Source of the DNA: Arcobacter roscoffensis
GTDB lineage: Bacteria > Campylobacterota > Campylobacteria > Campylobacterales > Arcobacteraceae
Length of the DNA stretch: 64,000 bases
Assembly (NCBI RefSeq): GCF_024267655.1
Contig: NZ_CP100595.1
Span: forward strand, 2,418,001-2,482,000
Direction: 5' to 3'
Shown: piece after piece, positions 43,416 through 51,068 of the stretch
Position numbering within the stretch: the stretch's first letter is position 1
How the letters are laid out: each line of letters opens with the position of its first letter
Translations under genes and position numbers: made by a program
Notes under the pieces: model-generated
Databases searched by the model: none
Seen by the model: only the letters and a program-made list of their open reading frames with translations
Told to the model about the DNA's origin: nothing

Positions 43416-43820
43416 TTAATAGTTTTTAGCTTCCATTTGAGCTTTTGCATCTTCCATTCTCTCTTTTAACTCTTCCATTCCTGCTTGAACTAGTTCACTA
43501 CCCTTTGAAAAACCATTGAAAATAGCTTTTTGTGTAGTTTTGTTTGTTAAAAGAAAAGTCACACCTGCGCCAATTAATGCACCCTTTACAAAATCACCAT
43601 TAAAAAATGAATCATTTACATTATTTTGATTAGCTATTGGATTTTGTGCAGAATTATTTGTATCTTGATTTATATATGGATTAACTTGTTGAGTATTATT
43701 CATATTTTGATTTTGATTAATATATGGGTTTGATAAAAAAGCATTTTGAGTAGCTTGATTATTTGTCATATTTGCTTGTGGATTTATTTGTGTTTGTTCT
43801 TGTTGATTTATATTATTCAT
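43416..43820 (-). CDS. Asn/Gln-rich membrane protein of the ferrosome-like cluster
   Basis: Residues 1-72 are nearly all Asn, Gln, Pro, Thr and Tyr, with repeated NPYINQ units. Then comes one Gly-rich helix (GDFVKGALIGAGVTFLL, about 74-91) and an amphipathic Glu/Lys/Met tail (about 100-134). Low-complexity N/Q tails of this kind can drive clustering or phase separation. It starts eight bases into the upstream gene's end and is followed by the ATPase after eight bases. No homologue is recalled. Confidence 0.7.
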   Translation of the reverse strand: MNNINQQEQTQINPQANMTNNQATQNAFLSNPYINQNQNMNNTQQVNPYINQDTNNSAQNPIANQNNVNDSFFNGDFVKGALIGAGVTFLLTNKTTQKAIFNGFSKGSELVQAGMEELKERMEDAKAQMEAKNY

Positions 43821-44178
43821 ATTCTACTACCTCATTATTTTCAGTTGAACAAGAAACTGCTTGTACTTGCTCTTCACTATTAAACTTCTTATCAATCATT
43901 TCAACCGCATAAACCCCAGCAGCACCAACTGCTAAAGAAGCTAAGGCTTTGAACATACCATTTTTTTCATTTTTATATGAACTTGCAGCTACAACTGAAG
44001 CTGTTGCTATTGTTCCTTGAGTTGTTCTTTTTACCACATCATATGTAGCTTTTCTGATATTTGTTTCACCTTTTTTTATTCTCATAGCATTGATAGTACC
44101 TGCTGCAAGTAAAGATACAGCAGCTCCACTTACTAAATGATGTGTCATTACTTTTGGTTCTTCAAAATTACTTTTCAT
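43813..44178 (-). CDS. membrane protein with two Gly/Ala-rich helices
   Basis: The start chosen is ATG at 44178 (GAGGG is five bases upstream); a start at 44223 would overlap the previous gene by 56 bases. The 121 residues contain VSGAAVSLLAAGTINAM and ALASLAVGAAGVYAVEMI as candidate helices and a charged end. It overlaps both neighbours, so it is part of the same translationally coupled operon. The function is unknown. The form is similar to the small protein at 40851-41102. Confidence 0.65.
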   Translation of the reverse strand: MKSNFEEPKVMTHHLVSGAAVSLLAAGTINAMRIKKGETNIRKATYDVVKRTTQGTIATASVVAASSYKNEKNGMFKALASLAVGAAGVYAVEMIDKKFNSEEQVQAVSCSTENNEVVEYE

Positions 44179-44428
44179 TATTTCCCTCTTCTTTCTTCTC
44201 ACAACTGTCTTTACAATCTTCATCTTGAGTTTTGTTTTTATCTTTTTTATCTTTTATGCAATCAACCGTAGCTTCAACATTTTGTTTTACATTGTCTTTT
44301 ACATCACTTACAAGATCTTTTGACTTATCAAAAAATTCATCTGTTTTTTCTTTTATTTTTTTACTATTATTATATGCAACTACTGCCCCTGCTCCAACTG
44401 CTACACCTAATAAAAATGGAAGTGCCAT
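44168..44428 (-). CDS. YtxH-like protein, N-terminal helix plus charged coil
   Basis: This 86-residue protein has a hydrophobic start (MALPFLLGVAVGAGAVVAY), then an amphipathic, Lys/Asp/Glu-rich region of about 65 residues with three Cys. The layout recalls YtxH-type membrane anchors. It starts 11 bases past the stop of the ferritin-like gene, with AAAGGAG before the ATG. Confidence 0.7.
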   Translation of the reverse strand: MALPFLLGVAVGAGAVVAYNNSKKIKEKTDEFFDKSKDLVSDVKDNVKQNVEATVDCIKDKKDKNKTQDEDCKDSCEKKEEGNNEK

Positions 44429-44439
44429 GATATACTCCT

Positions 44440-45144
44440 TTAATTTTCAGTATTATCTTCTTTATTCATCATGCTATTAAGTGCCATACCGCCTAAAGCA
44501 CCAACTGCAAGACCACTCATCATTGACATGTTCATATTAGATAACATAGACATAATTTTATTTTGATCTATGTTTCCATTCATAGCATCATCAAGTAATT
44601 CTTGATATTGAGCCATATTATCCATCATATTTGCCCCATTTTGATTTGTACTGGGCATTTGATTATTTATTTGAGGATTTACTTGATTATAAAATGAAGC
44701 AACACAAGCTCTAAAAGCTGGTAAGTGATTGTTAAATGAAGCTGCTTGAATTCTATAAAAAAGATCTCTTACATCAGGTTCATTTACATACATAAGCAAG
44801 TCATCATATAAAGCTATATTATCAATCTCAGCAGCAACTGCGACTTCACAACACTCTTGTAATGTGTTTGGTAATTGTACTTTTACTTGCTCAACTATAG
44901 GAGCTTCTACGCCATACTTTTGCATTAAAAGTATAATCTCATTATAGTGATTTATCTCAGAGTTTATGATATTTGAAAATGGCAGTACATTTCCAAACTT
45001 TGCAATAACATTGCTATAAGTATTATAAGCTTCAAACTCGTCATTTGCAGCAATTCTTAAAGCCTGAGATAATACTGGTTGGGGGTCATTAGGATCAACT
45101 CTTTGAGCATCCAACAAGTTCTGATCTACATTTTTTTGTTGCAT
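44440..45144 (-). CDS. ferritin-like protein with C-terminal hydrophobic segment
   Basis: Residues 25-150 form a ferritin-like four-helix domain of the DUF2202 type. Candidate di-metal ligands are E36 and E38 in NDEFEAY, E63 and H66 in SEINHYNEI, E106 in AAEIDNIALY, and H140 in FNNHLPAF, where a ligand Glu expected before His seems replaced by Asn. After a Asn/Met-rich linker, residues 205-226 (SMMSGLAVGALGGMALNSMM) make a hydrophobic helix. This may anchor an iron-oxidising or iron-storing domain to a membrane. It lies one base from the HMA-like gene. Confidence 0.8.
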   Translation of the reverse strand: MQQKNVDQNLLDAQRVDPNDPQPVLSQALRIAANDEFEAYNTYSNVIAKFGNVLPFSNIINSEINHYNEIILLMQKYGVEAPIVEQVKVQLPNTLQECCEVAVAAEIDNIALYDDLLMYVNEPDVRDLFYRIQAASFNNHLPAFRACVASFYNQVNPQINNQMPSTNQNGANMMDNMAQYQELLDDAMNGNIDQNKIMSMLSNMNMSMMSGLAVGALGGMALNSMMNKEDNTEN

Positions 45145-45459
45145 TTACACTACCTCCTTTGCTAGGGTGTTTATTAGTTTTGTTACTTCATCTAAATTTT
45201 TATGTGCTATTAAATCTTCCCAAAGTCTTGGTTCAAAAACAGCTGGCTCATAAGTAATTGTAACTGAAGCAATAACTTTTTTAATCTTTATTTCTTTAAT
45301 ACCATTTATTTTTTTTGGTAAATTCTCAATATCCTCTAGTGTGATATTTCCACCTTCATTTTTTATTTTAGGATTTACTCTTACTCTTAGTCTTCCAGGA
45401 GTGTGAGCAATAATGCTAAAATAATCTGCTATTTTTATAATATCTTCTGTACTTATCAA
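45145..45459 (-). CDS. HMA-like small protein, first gene of the ferrosome-like cluster
   Basis: The 104-residue protein has a beta-alpha fold start, IIAHTPGRLRVRVNPKI, which is typical of HMA-like domains in P-type ATPases but has no CxxC. The Arg-rich strand resembles the N-terminus of the ATPase encoded 1.7 kb downstream. A Fur-like box stands about 100 bases upstream and AAAGGA precedes the ATG. In ferrosome clusters a small HMA-like protein commonly accompanies the ATPase, which is the basis for the role proposed here. Confidence 0.72.
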   Translation of the reverse strand: MISTEDIIKIADYFSIIAHTPGRLRVRVNPKIKNEGGNITLEDIENLPKKINGIKEIKIKKVIASVTITYEPAVFEPRLWEDLIAHKNLDEVTKLINTLAKEVV

Positions 45460-45558
45460 AAAAATTCCTTTTACTAGTAGATTTTTATATTATCTGCCTT
45501 AACTATATCTTAATATAAATCTAGACTCATTATCAAAAAGATTATATCAATATTGAAC

Positions 45559-45577
45559 TTAATAATAATTATCAATA
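45559..45577. promoter_or_regulatory. Fur box upstream of the ferrosome-like operon
   Basis: TTAATAATAATTATCAATA contains the ATAATTATCA core. It lies about 100 bases before the leftward HMA-like gene and 110 before feoA. Confidence 0.65.
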
Positions 45578-45650
45578 GCATATGAAATTAAATATTAGAT
45601 TCATTTATCATTTTTACTTTATATGTATAAACTATAAGCAAGGCTTATTG

Positions 45651-45670
45651 TATTATAATAATCATTATTA
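45651..45670. promoter_or_regulatory. Fur box before feoA
   Basis: TATTATAATAATCATTATTA stands 17 bases before the feoA start, where bound Fur would block transcription. Confidence 0.7.
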
Positions 45671-45686
45671 AAGACAAGGAATAAAA

Positions 45687-45914
45687 ATGACCCTCGATAA
45701 GTTAAATATCAATGAGTCTGCTATAGTAAAATCTATAAATTGTGAAGCTTCACTAAAAAATAGATTTAACTCTTTTGGAATAGTAAGAGGTTCTAAAATA
45801 TATGTAGAAGAAGTAACTTTAACAAAAAGTACTATTGAAATAAAAATAAACAATACAAAAGTTGCTCTACGATTTACAGAAGCTGCAAAAATTGAGATTG
45901 AAAAATGCAAATAA
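45687..45914 (+). CDS. feoA: ferrous iron transport protein A
   Basis: The 75-residue SH3-like protein contains LKNRFNSFGIVRGSKIYVEEV and KINNTKVALRFTEAAKIEI, the FeoA pattern. It assists the FeoB pump. AAGGA precedes the ATG. Its stop overlaps the feoB start by ten bases. Confidence 0.93.
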   Translation: MTLDKLNINESAIVKSINCEASLKNRFNSFGIVRGSKIYVEEVTLTKSTIEIKINNTKVALRFTEAAKIEIEKCK

Positions 45915-48031
45915 AAGATTTTAAAGAAGAAAAAGTAATAAAAGTAGCTTTAGTTGGTCAGCCAAATGTTGGGAAATCAATGCTTATCAACTCAATCTCA
46001 AATGCTAGACTTAAAGTAGGAAACTTCTCAGGGGTTACTGTAGCAAAAGAAGAAGTTGTATTTAAATATAAAAACTACAAAATAGAAATTACAGACCTTC
46101 CAGGGGCTTACTCTTTAAATGACTATACCTTAGAAGAAAAAGTTACTAAAGAGTATTTAGAAAACTCACCTTATGACATAATTTTAAATGTACTTGATTC
46201 AACAAATTTAGAAAGAAACTTATATCTAACATCAGAATTACTTGCACTTGACAAAAAAATGATTATTGCTTTAAATATGATTGATGAAGCAAAAAAAGAG
46301 AATATTCAAGTAGATGAAAATCAATTAAGTAAAATTCTAGGTAAACCTTGTATTAAAACAAGTGCAGCACAAAACCTAGGAATAAAAGAAGTTATAGATA
46401 ATATAGTAAAAAAATATGACTCTTCAAAACTTCCTACAAAACTTACTTTCTCTGATGTAATGGAAGAAGAAATTTCAAATTTAGTAAAAGTAATGGAAGA
46501 AAATGCCTTTAGAACTTCTCAAACATATAGGCAACTTGCAATTAAACTTTTAAAAGAAGATAAACAAACATATAAATATTTTCATGATGAGCCAATTTGG
46601 GTTAAACTTCAACCTGTACTTGCCCACGCTTTTGAACATTTATTTATTCATTATGATACAAAAAATATGGATGATATATTTAGTGATGAAAGATTTGCTT
46701 TTGCAAAAGGGGCTGTAACTGAAACAGTTAAACAAGAAAAAAGCATAGCAAAATCAACAACTGAAAAAATAGACTCTTTGCTTATTCACAAGTTTTTAGG
46801 TTTACCAATTTTCTTATTTTTAATGTGGGGATTATTTCAACTTACTTTTGAAATAGGAAATATTCCTATGGATATGATTGATGCGTTTTTTGCTTCGCTA
46901 ATTGATGGTACAAAAGAAGCATTAGGAGATAATCAATTAAGCTCAGTAATTGCTGATGGAGCACTAGCAGGAGTTGGTGCAGTTATTCTTTTTTTACCAA
47001 ATATTGTAATACTATTTTTTGGTATAGCTCTGCTTGAAACTACTGGATATATGAGTAGAGTTGCATTTTTACTTGATGGTTTTTTTCATAAATTTGGACT
47101 TCATGGAAAATCATTTATTCCTTTAGTTACAGGTTTTGGATGTTCAGTTCCTGCTTATATGGCTGCAAGAACACTTAAAAATGAAAAAGATAGACTTTTA
47201 ACTTTATTTATTATAGGGTTTATGTCATGTGGAGCTAGACTTCCTATTTATGTACTTTTTGTGGGTGCTTTTTTTAATGAAGGTAATGCAGGGAATATCT
47301 TATTTATAATATATATAAGTGGAGCAATTTTAGGATTAATTGCAGCTAAGGCTTTAAAAATTATTGTATTTAAAAGTGAAGATGAACCTTTTGTAATGGA
47401 AATGCCAAAATACAGAATGCCATCATTTAAACTAATCTGGCATACTGTTTCAAACCAAGCTTTAATGTACTTAAAAAAAGCAGGTACTTATATTTTAGCA
47501 GCTTCAATTCTTATTTGGTTTGCATCAAACTATCCTAAGTACCCTTTAATTGAAGAACAATACGCTAGTAAAATAGACCTAGCAATTTCAGAAGATAAAA
47601 AAAGTGAACTATTAAATGAGTTAGCTATGTATAAACTAGAAAACTCATATTTAGGTATTATTGGAAAAGCTAGTGAGCCTTTATTTGCTCCACTTGGTTT
47701 TGATTGGAAAATGACTATTGCCTTAGAAACAGGACTTGCTGCAAAAGAAATTGTTGTTTCAACTCTTGGTATTTTATATGGCTTAGGGGAAGATCATGAT
47801 GAGAGTTCAAAAGGTTTAATTGAGAAAATCAAAGATAATATTCCTTTTGCCTCAGCTATTTCATTTATCGTGTTTGTAATGATTTATTTACCTTGTTTAG
47901 CAGCTTCTATGGTATTTGCAAAAGAAGCAGGAGGATGGAAGTATTTAGCTTATTTATTTGTCTTTACAACTACAACAGCTTGGATTTTATCTTTTATTGC
48001 TTATAACATCACAAAAATAGTAGTAGGATAA
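45905..48031 (+). CDS. feoB: ferrous iron transporter FeoB
   Basis: The protein is 708 residues. The N-terminal G domain has GQPNVGKSMLINSIS, DLPGAYSLNDYTLEE and NMIDEA. The membrane part carries two Gate regions, including FIPLVTGFGCSVPAYMAARTL and a later TGLAAKEIVVSTLGILYG. It is the GTP-driven Fe2+ importer of the inner membrane. Together with the divergently transcribed cluster on the left, it would supply iron for storage. Confidence 0.97.
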   Translation: MQIKDFKEEKVIKVALVGQPNVGKSMLINSISNARLKVGNFSGVTVAKEEVVFKYKNYKIEITDLPGAYSLNDYTLEEKVTKEYLENSPYDIILNVLDSTNLERNLYLTSELLALDKKMIIALNMIDEAKKENIQVDENQLSKILGKPCIKTSAAQNLGIKEVIDNIVKKYDSSKLPTKLTFSDVMEEEISNLVKVMEENAFRTSQTYRQLAIKLLKEDKQTYKYFHDEPIWVKLQPVLAHAFEHLFIHYDTKNMDDIFSDERFAFAKGAVTETVKQEKSIAKSTTEKIDSLLIHKFLGLPIFLFLMWGLFQLTFEIGNIPMDMIDAFFASLIDGTKEALGDNQLSSVIADGALAGVGAVILFLPNIVILFFGIALLETTGYMSRVAFLLDGFFHKFGLHGKSFIPLVTGFGCSVPAYMAARTLKNEKDRLLTLFIIGFMSCGARLPIYVLFVGAFFNEGNAGNILFIIYISGAILGLIAAKALKIIVFKSEDEPFVMEMPKYRMPSFKLIWHTVSNQALMYLKKAGTYILAASILIWFASNYPKYPLIEEQYASKIDLAISEDKKSELLNELAMYKLENSYLGIIGKASEPLFAPLGFDWKMTIALETGLAAKEIVVSTLGILYGLGEDHDESSKGLIEKIKDNIPFASAISFIVFVMIYLPCLAASMVFAKEAGGWKYLAYLFVFTTTTAWILSFIAYNITKIVVG

Positions 48032-48045
48032 AACCTATTACTATT
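48016..48045. terminator. terminator between feoB and the GGDEF gene
   Basis: AATAGTAGTAGG pairs with CCTATTACTATT (one mismatch) over a six-base loop. Both stop codons are at its edge. Confidence 0.7.
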
Positions 48046-49852
48046 TAAGTATAACCTTATTTCTTCCACTATTCTTTGCTTTATATAAAGCCTCATCTGC
48101 AATATTGAAATAGTCATCAAAATCTTTTTCTTTTGTACAATAAGTACATCCAAAACTAGCTGTTATTCTCAAATTATATTTTTCATAAAAAAACTCTTTT
48201 TGTTCAATTAGAACTCTTAATCTATTAGCAATCCTCTTTAAGTTTTTATATTCAGTATTTACAGCTATAATAAATTCTTCACCGCCGAATCTTCCTATTA
48301 AATCATCACTATGCAAGTGCTGTTTTAAAAGTAGTGCAACATCTCTTAAAATACAATCTCCAATAAAATGTCCATAATTATCATTTATACTTTTAAACCT
48401 ATCAATATCAACAATAATCAAAGCAAAATCTTTAATATTAAGCCAATACTTACAATAATCTATAATAGTATTTTTGTTATAACAAGAAGTTAGCTCATCA
48501 ACTGAGGCTTTATTTTCTAACTCTTTAATTTTTTTATTATACATAGAAACATCATTCATACAAACAATATATTTTTTAATTTCTACTTTTGATATATCAA
48601 AAACAAAATATTTTTCTTCACTATTATTTATAGTAAACTTTGCAGGCTTATCAATAGAAGAGTGAGTTTTAGCCACATTTAATAAACTCATTTTAGTTTT
48701 ATTATCTAGTATTGCTATATTATTCATAAAGCTATTACTATTTTTAAAAAGATCTAAAAACTTTTTATTAGCACTTTGTATTTGTGTTCCATCTGTAATA
48801 AATATAATATGTTGTTGTGAATCTAAAACTGATTGCAAAAAATCTCTTTCTTTTTTGATATTCTCATTTTGAGATTCATAAATAGTTTTAAACATTTCAT
48901 TCATTTTTCTGCTAAGATAAGTTATCTCATCATCATAAATTAATTCGATATTTTTTACTAAATCTTTTTCTTTAGAAACACTTTTTACAGTGTTTGAGAT
49001 TTTTTCAATTCTACTTGTAAATATTTTATTTATAAATACAAATATAATAAAAATAAAGATGATAAAAGATGCAAAAAATAGTTCTAAAAGAAGCTTATTA
49101 CTTTGCCTAATCTCATTGTAAATATTTCTCTTCATCTTTAAAAATAAATAAAAATTATCATTTAAATAGTCATTTACTTCAATATTTATATAGATATTTT
49201 CTTTTTCTTCTCTATTTATATCATATTTAAAACCGTAGCTTTCTTTATGAGTATTTTCTAAAGTGTAACTTGGTAATAAAGATACATAAGTGTTTAAAAT
49301 ATCTGATAATTCATTTAAGAAGTCTGCATTTATTGCTTTTGCAACAAAAATATAACCTAAATTTTCAATTTTTACCATGGAAAACATTAGTTTTTCATAC
49401 TCAAAAGTAGTAAACTTCAACTTTCTACTTTTACTCAAATATTTTTCAATATCACCATCTTCAAAAAAATACCTTATATTATTTGAAATGCTCATATACT
49501 CTTTAGAACTTGTATCAAAAACCTCGCTATAGACTATATTTTTTTTATTATCAAGTAATATAAAATAAGATATATCTAAATTTGAAGCTATTTCATGAAA
49601 TTTATAGTTTTTGTTTTTTTGTTTTAAAGTCTTTATAATAGCTTGATTTTTGGAATACTCATAAGCTATATTATCAAGAAGCAATTTTTTTGTATCTAAA
49701 ATTTTGCCTAAACTATTCACTCTATTCTTAACTATTTCATCTTCTAAAACTAAAGTCTTTAACTCTCTATCTTTTAAAATAAAATAGATTAATATCAAAA
49801 GTAATATAAATAAAGATGTAAAAAGTAAAAAGATTTTATTGTTTATTTTCAT
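48041..49852 (-). CDS. membrane PAS-GGDEF diguanylate cyclase
   Basis: The protein is 603 residues. Helices at about 7-26 and 256-277 enclose a periplasmic sensor, followed by a HAMP-like segment, a PAS domain (about 335-430) and a GGDEF domain with GRFGGEEFIIAV. The inhibitory site RxxD is replaced by HSDD, so product inhibition is probably lost. It should make c-di-GMP. A perfect 8-1-8 Fur palindrome lies 59 bases before the start, tying its expression to iron. Confidence 0.9.
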   Translation of the reverse strand: MKINNKIFLLFTSLFILLLILIYFILKDRELKTLVLEDEIVKNRVNSLGKILDTKKLLLDNIAYEYSKNQAIIKTLKQKNKNYKFHEIASNLDISYFILLDNKKNIVYSEVFDTSSKEYMSISNNIRYFFEDGDIEKYLSKSRKLKFTTFEYEKLMFSMVKIENLGYIFVAKAINADFLNELSDILNTYVSLLPSYTLENTHKESYGFKYDINREEKENIYINIEVNDYLNDNFYLFLKMKRNIYNEIRQSNKLLLELFFASFIIFIFIIFVFINKIFTSRIEKISNTVKSVSKEKDLVKNIELIYDDEITYLSRKMNEMFKTIYESQNENIKKERDFLQSVLDSQQHIIFITDGTQIQSANKKFLDLFKNSNSFMNNIAILDNKTKMSLLNVAKTHSSIDKPAKFTINNSEEKYFVFDISKVEIKKYIVCMNDVSMYNKKIKELENKASVDELTSCYNKNTIIDYCKYWLNIKDFALIIVDIDRFKSINDNYGHFIGDCILRDVALLLKQHLHSDDLIGRFGGEEFIIAVNTEYKNLKRIANRLRVLIEQKEFFYEKYNLRITASFGCTYCTKEKDFDDYFNIADEALYKAKNSGRNKVILK

Positions 49853-49910
49853 TATAATCCTCTTATATAAAATATAAATAGGATTATAGTAATTTTTAGT
49901 TTAAATTATA

Positions 49911-49927
49911 TTGATAATGATTATCAA
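49911..49927. promoter_or_regulatory. perfect Fur palindrome before the GGDEF gene
   Basis: TTGATAATGATTATCAA has two eight-base arms around one G. It is the best match to the Fur consensus in the window and sits between the GGDEF start and the stop of the second fur gene. Confidence 0.85.
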
Positions 49928-49930
49928 TAG

Positions 49931-50383
49931 TTATTTATTTTGACAATCTTCACAAATTCCATATATTGTCATAATATGATCTTTTAATTTAAAATTATGC
50001 TTTTTTGCTACTAACTCCTGCTGATCTTCTATCAAATCATCAGTAAATTCAATAATTTTACCACAGTTTGTACATATCATATGATCATGATGGATTGATA
50101 TATTCAACTCATATCTTTTTGTGCCATCGCCAATATCTAAAGATTTTACTATATTCATTGACTCAAAAAACTTTACAGTTCTATAAACAGTTGCGATTCC
50201 TAAATCAATTTTATATAAACTTTTTGCAATATTCACTATTTGTTCAGCACTCAAATGTTCATCACTAAAATAGAGTATTTTTAATATATAATCTTTTTGA
50301 ATTGAATTTTTATATCCTGATTTAGAAACAGATTTTTTAAAGTTTGACAAAAATGACTCAAAACTAATCTCATATCTTTTCAC
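49931..50383 (-). CDS. Fur-family regulator, second paralogue
   Basis: This 150-residue protein has DNA-binding helix LSAEQIVNIAKSLYKIDLGIATVYRTVKFFE, the metal site HHDHMICTNCGKIIEF and a C-terminal CEDC. It is as complete as the other Fur at 40342-40785, so the cell has at least two. The start is GTG at 50383, which overlaps the stop of a small membrane gene by one base (TAGTG), so the two are coupled. It could be Fur-like or PerR-like. Confidence 0.92.
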   Translation of the reverse strand: MKRYEISFESFLSNFKKSVSKSGYKNSIQKDYILKILYFSDEHLSAEQIVNIAKSLYKIDLGIATVYRTVKFFESMNIVKSLDIGDGTKRYELNISIHHDHMICTNCGKIIEFTDDLIEDQQELVAKKHNFKLKDHIMTIYGICEDCQNK

Positions 50384-50508
50384 TACATAAACCCTTTGTA
50401 AACTACAATAATAGTTCCAAGTATTAATGCTAAAGCATATACTCTAAATAAATTATTTTGAAGTTTTATATTTTTTTTATATAAATTTGTTTCATTTATA
50501 TTTTTCAT
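50383..50508 (-). CDS. 41-residue membrane peptide coupled to the second fur gene
   Basis: ATG at 50508 opens 41 residues: a basic N-terminal part with KNIKLQNNLFRV, then one helix (YALALILGTIIVVYKGF). The stop TAG shares its last base with the GTG of the fur paralogue. A Fur-like palindrome is nine bases upstream. No ribosome site is obvious. Coupling makes it a likely real gene. Confidence 0.55.
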   Translation of the reverse strand: MKNINETNLYKKNIKLQNNLFRVYALALILGTIIVVYKGFM

Positions 50509-50517
50509 TTTATACCT

Positions 50518-50532
50518 TGATAATTAGTATCA
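50518..50532. promoter_or_regulatory. Fur-like palindrome before the small membrane/fur-paralogue operon
   Basis: TGATAATTAGTATCA deviates from a 7-1-7 palindrome by one base pair. Its position suits autoregulation. Confidence 0.6.
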
Positions 50533-50573
50533 TTTTTAATATGATACAAAACACTATCTTAATAAAACATTAA

Positions 50574-50588
50574 TGATAATAATTATCG
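50574..50588. promoter_or_regulatory. Fur box before the 140-residue gene
   Basis: TGATAATAATTATCG is one base away from the perfect box at 41223 and stands 56 bases before the start at 50645. Confidence 0.75.
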
Positions 50589-50644
50589 TTTTAATAAGAT
50601 ATTAAGTATTTTAGTTTTAAAATTTTATTTATAAAGGATTTAAA

Positions 50645-51067
50645 ATGCTAAATGTAGGAATTAATATCTTAGGACAAGTTGCAAAAACAGCTCTATTTAG
50701 TGCTGTATCTACAAAGGTTATTGATAGTATTATAACTTCAAAAATTAATAAAAAAAATGATCATAACAAATGGATGAGAGAAACTAAACTTAACTTATTT
50801 AGTAAAATCTCAAATGAAATTTTATCTTTTGATATTAAAAATTCATCATCACAAGATGAAAAAAGATTAAAAGAAATATGTAATAAAACAGTTTTACTTT
50901 TAGATGAAAAGAAACTTATTATTGAGATACAAGAGTATTTAAAAGATTTAGCTCAAACTCAAAGAGCCTTAGTTTTTGATGAAAAAAATGAAAGTTTAAT
51001 AAATAGTTTCAATAAAAAATCTATGAATTTAGTGATTAGCTTAAACAATAATTTGAAAAGAAGTTAA
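50645..51067 (+). CDS. iron-regulated protein of unknown function
   Basis: The 140-residue protein has one weakly hydrophobic Ala-rich segment (GQVAKTALFSAVSTKVIDSII, about 10-30) and otherwise long Lys/Glu-rich helices. AAAGGA precedes the ATG and a Fur-like box lies upstream. It is similar in style to the small helical proteins of the 40.9-45.5 kb cluster and may belong to the same function, but no family is recognised. Confidence 0.65.
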   Translation: MLNVGINILGQVAKTALFSAVSTKVIDSIITSKINKKNDHNKWMRETKLNLFSKISNEILSFDIKNSSSQDEKRLKEICNKTVLLLDEKKLIIEIQEYLKDLAQTQRALVFDEKNESLINSFNKKSMNLVISLNNNLKRS

Positions 51068-51068
51068 T

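Noticed and set aside
43600-43820. Asn/Gln-rich DNA repeats considered as a CRISPR-like or tandem repeat array
   Set aside because: The repetition follows codons for NPYINQ units of an intact protein; there are no regular spacers.
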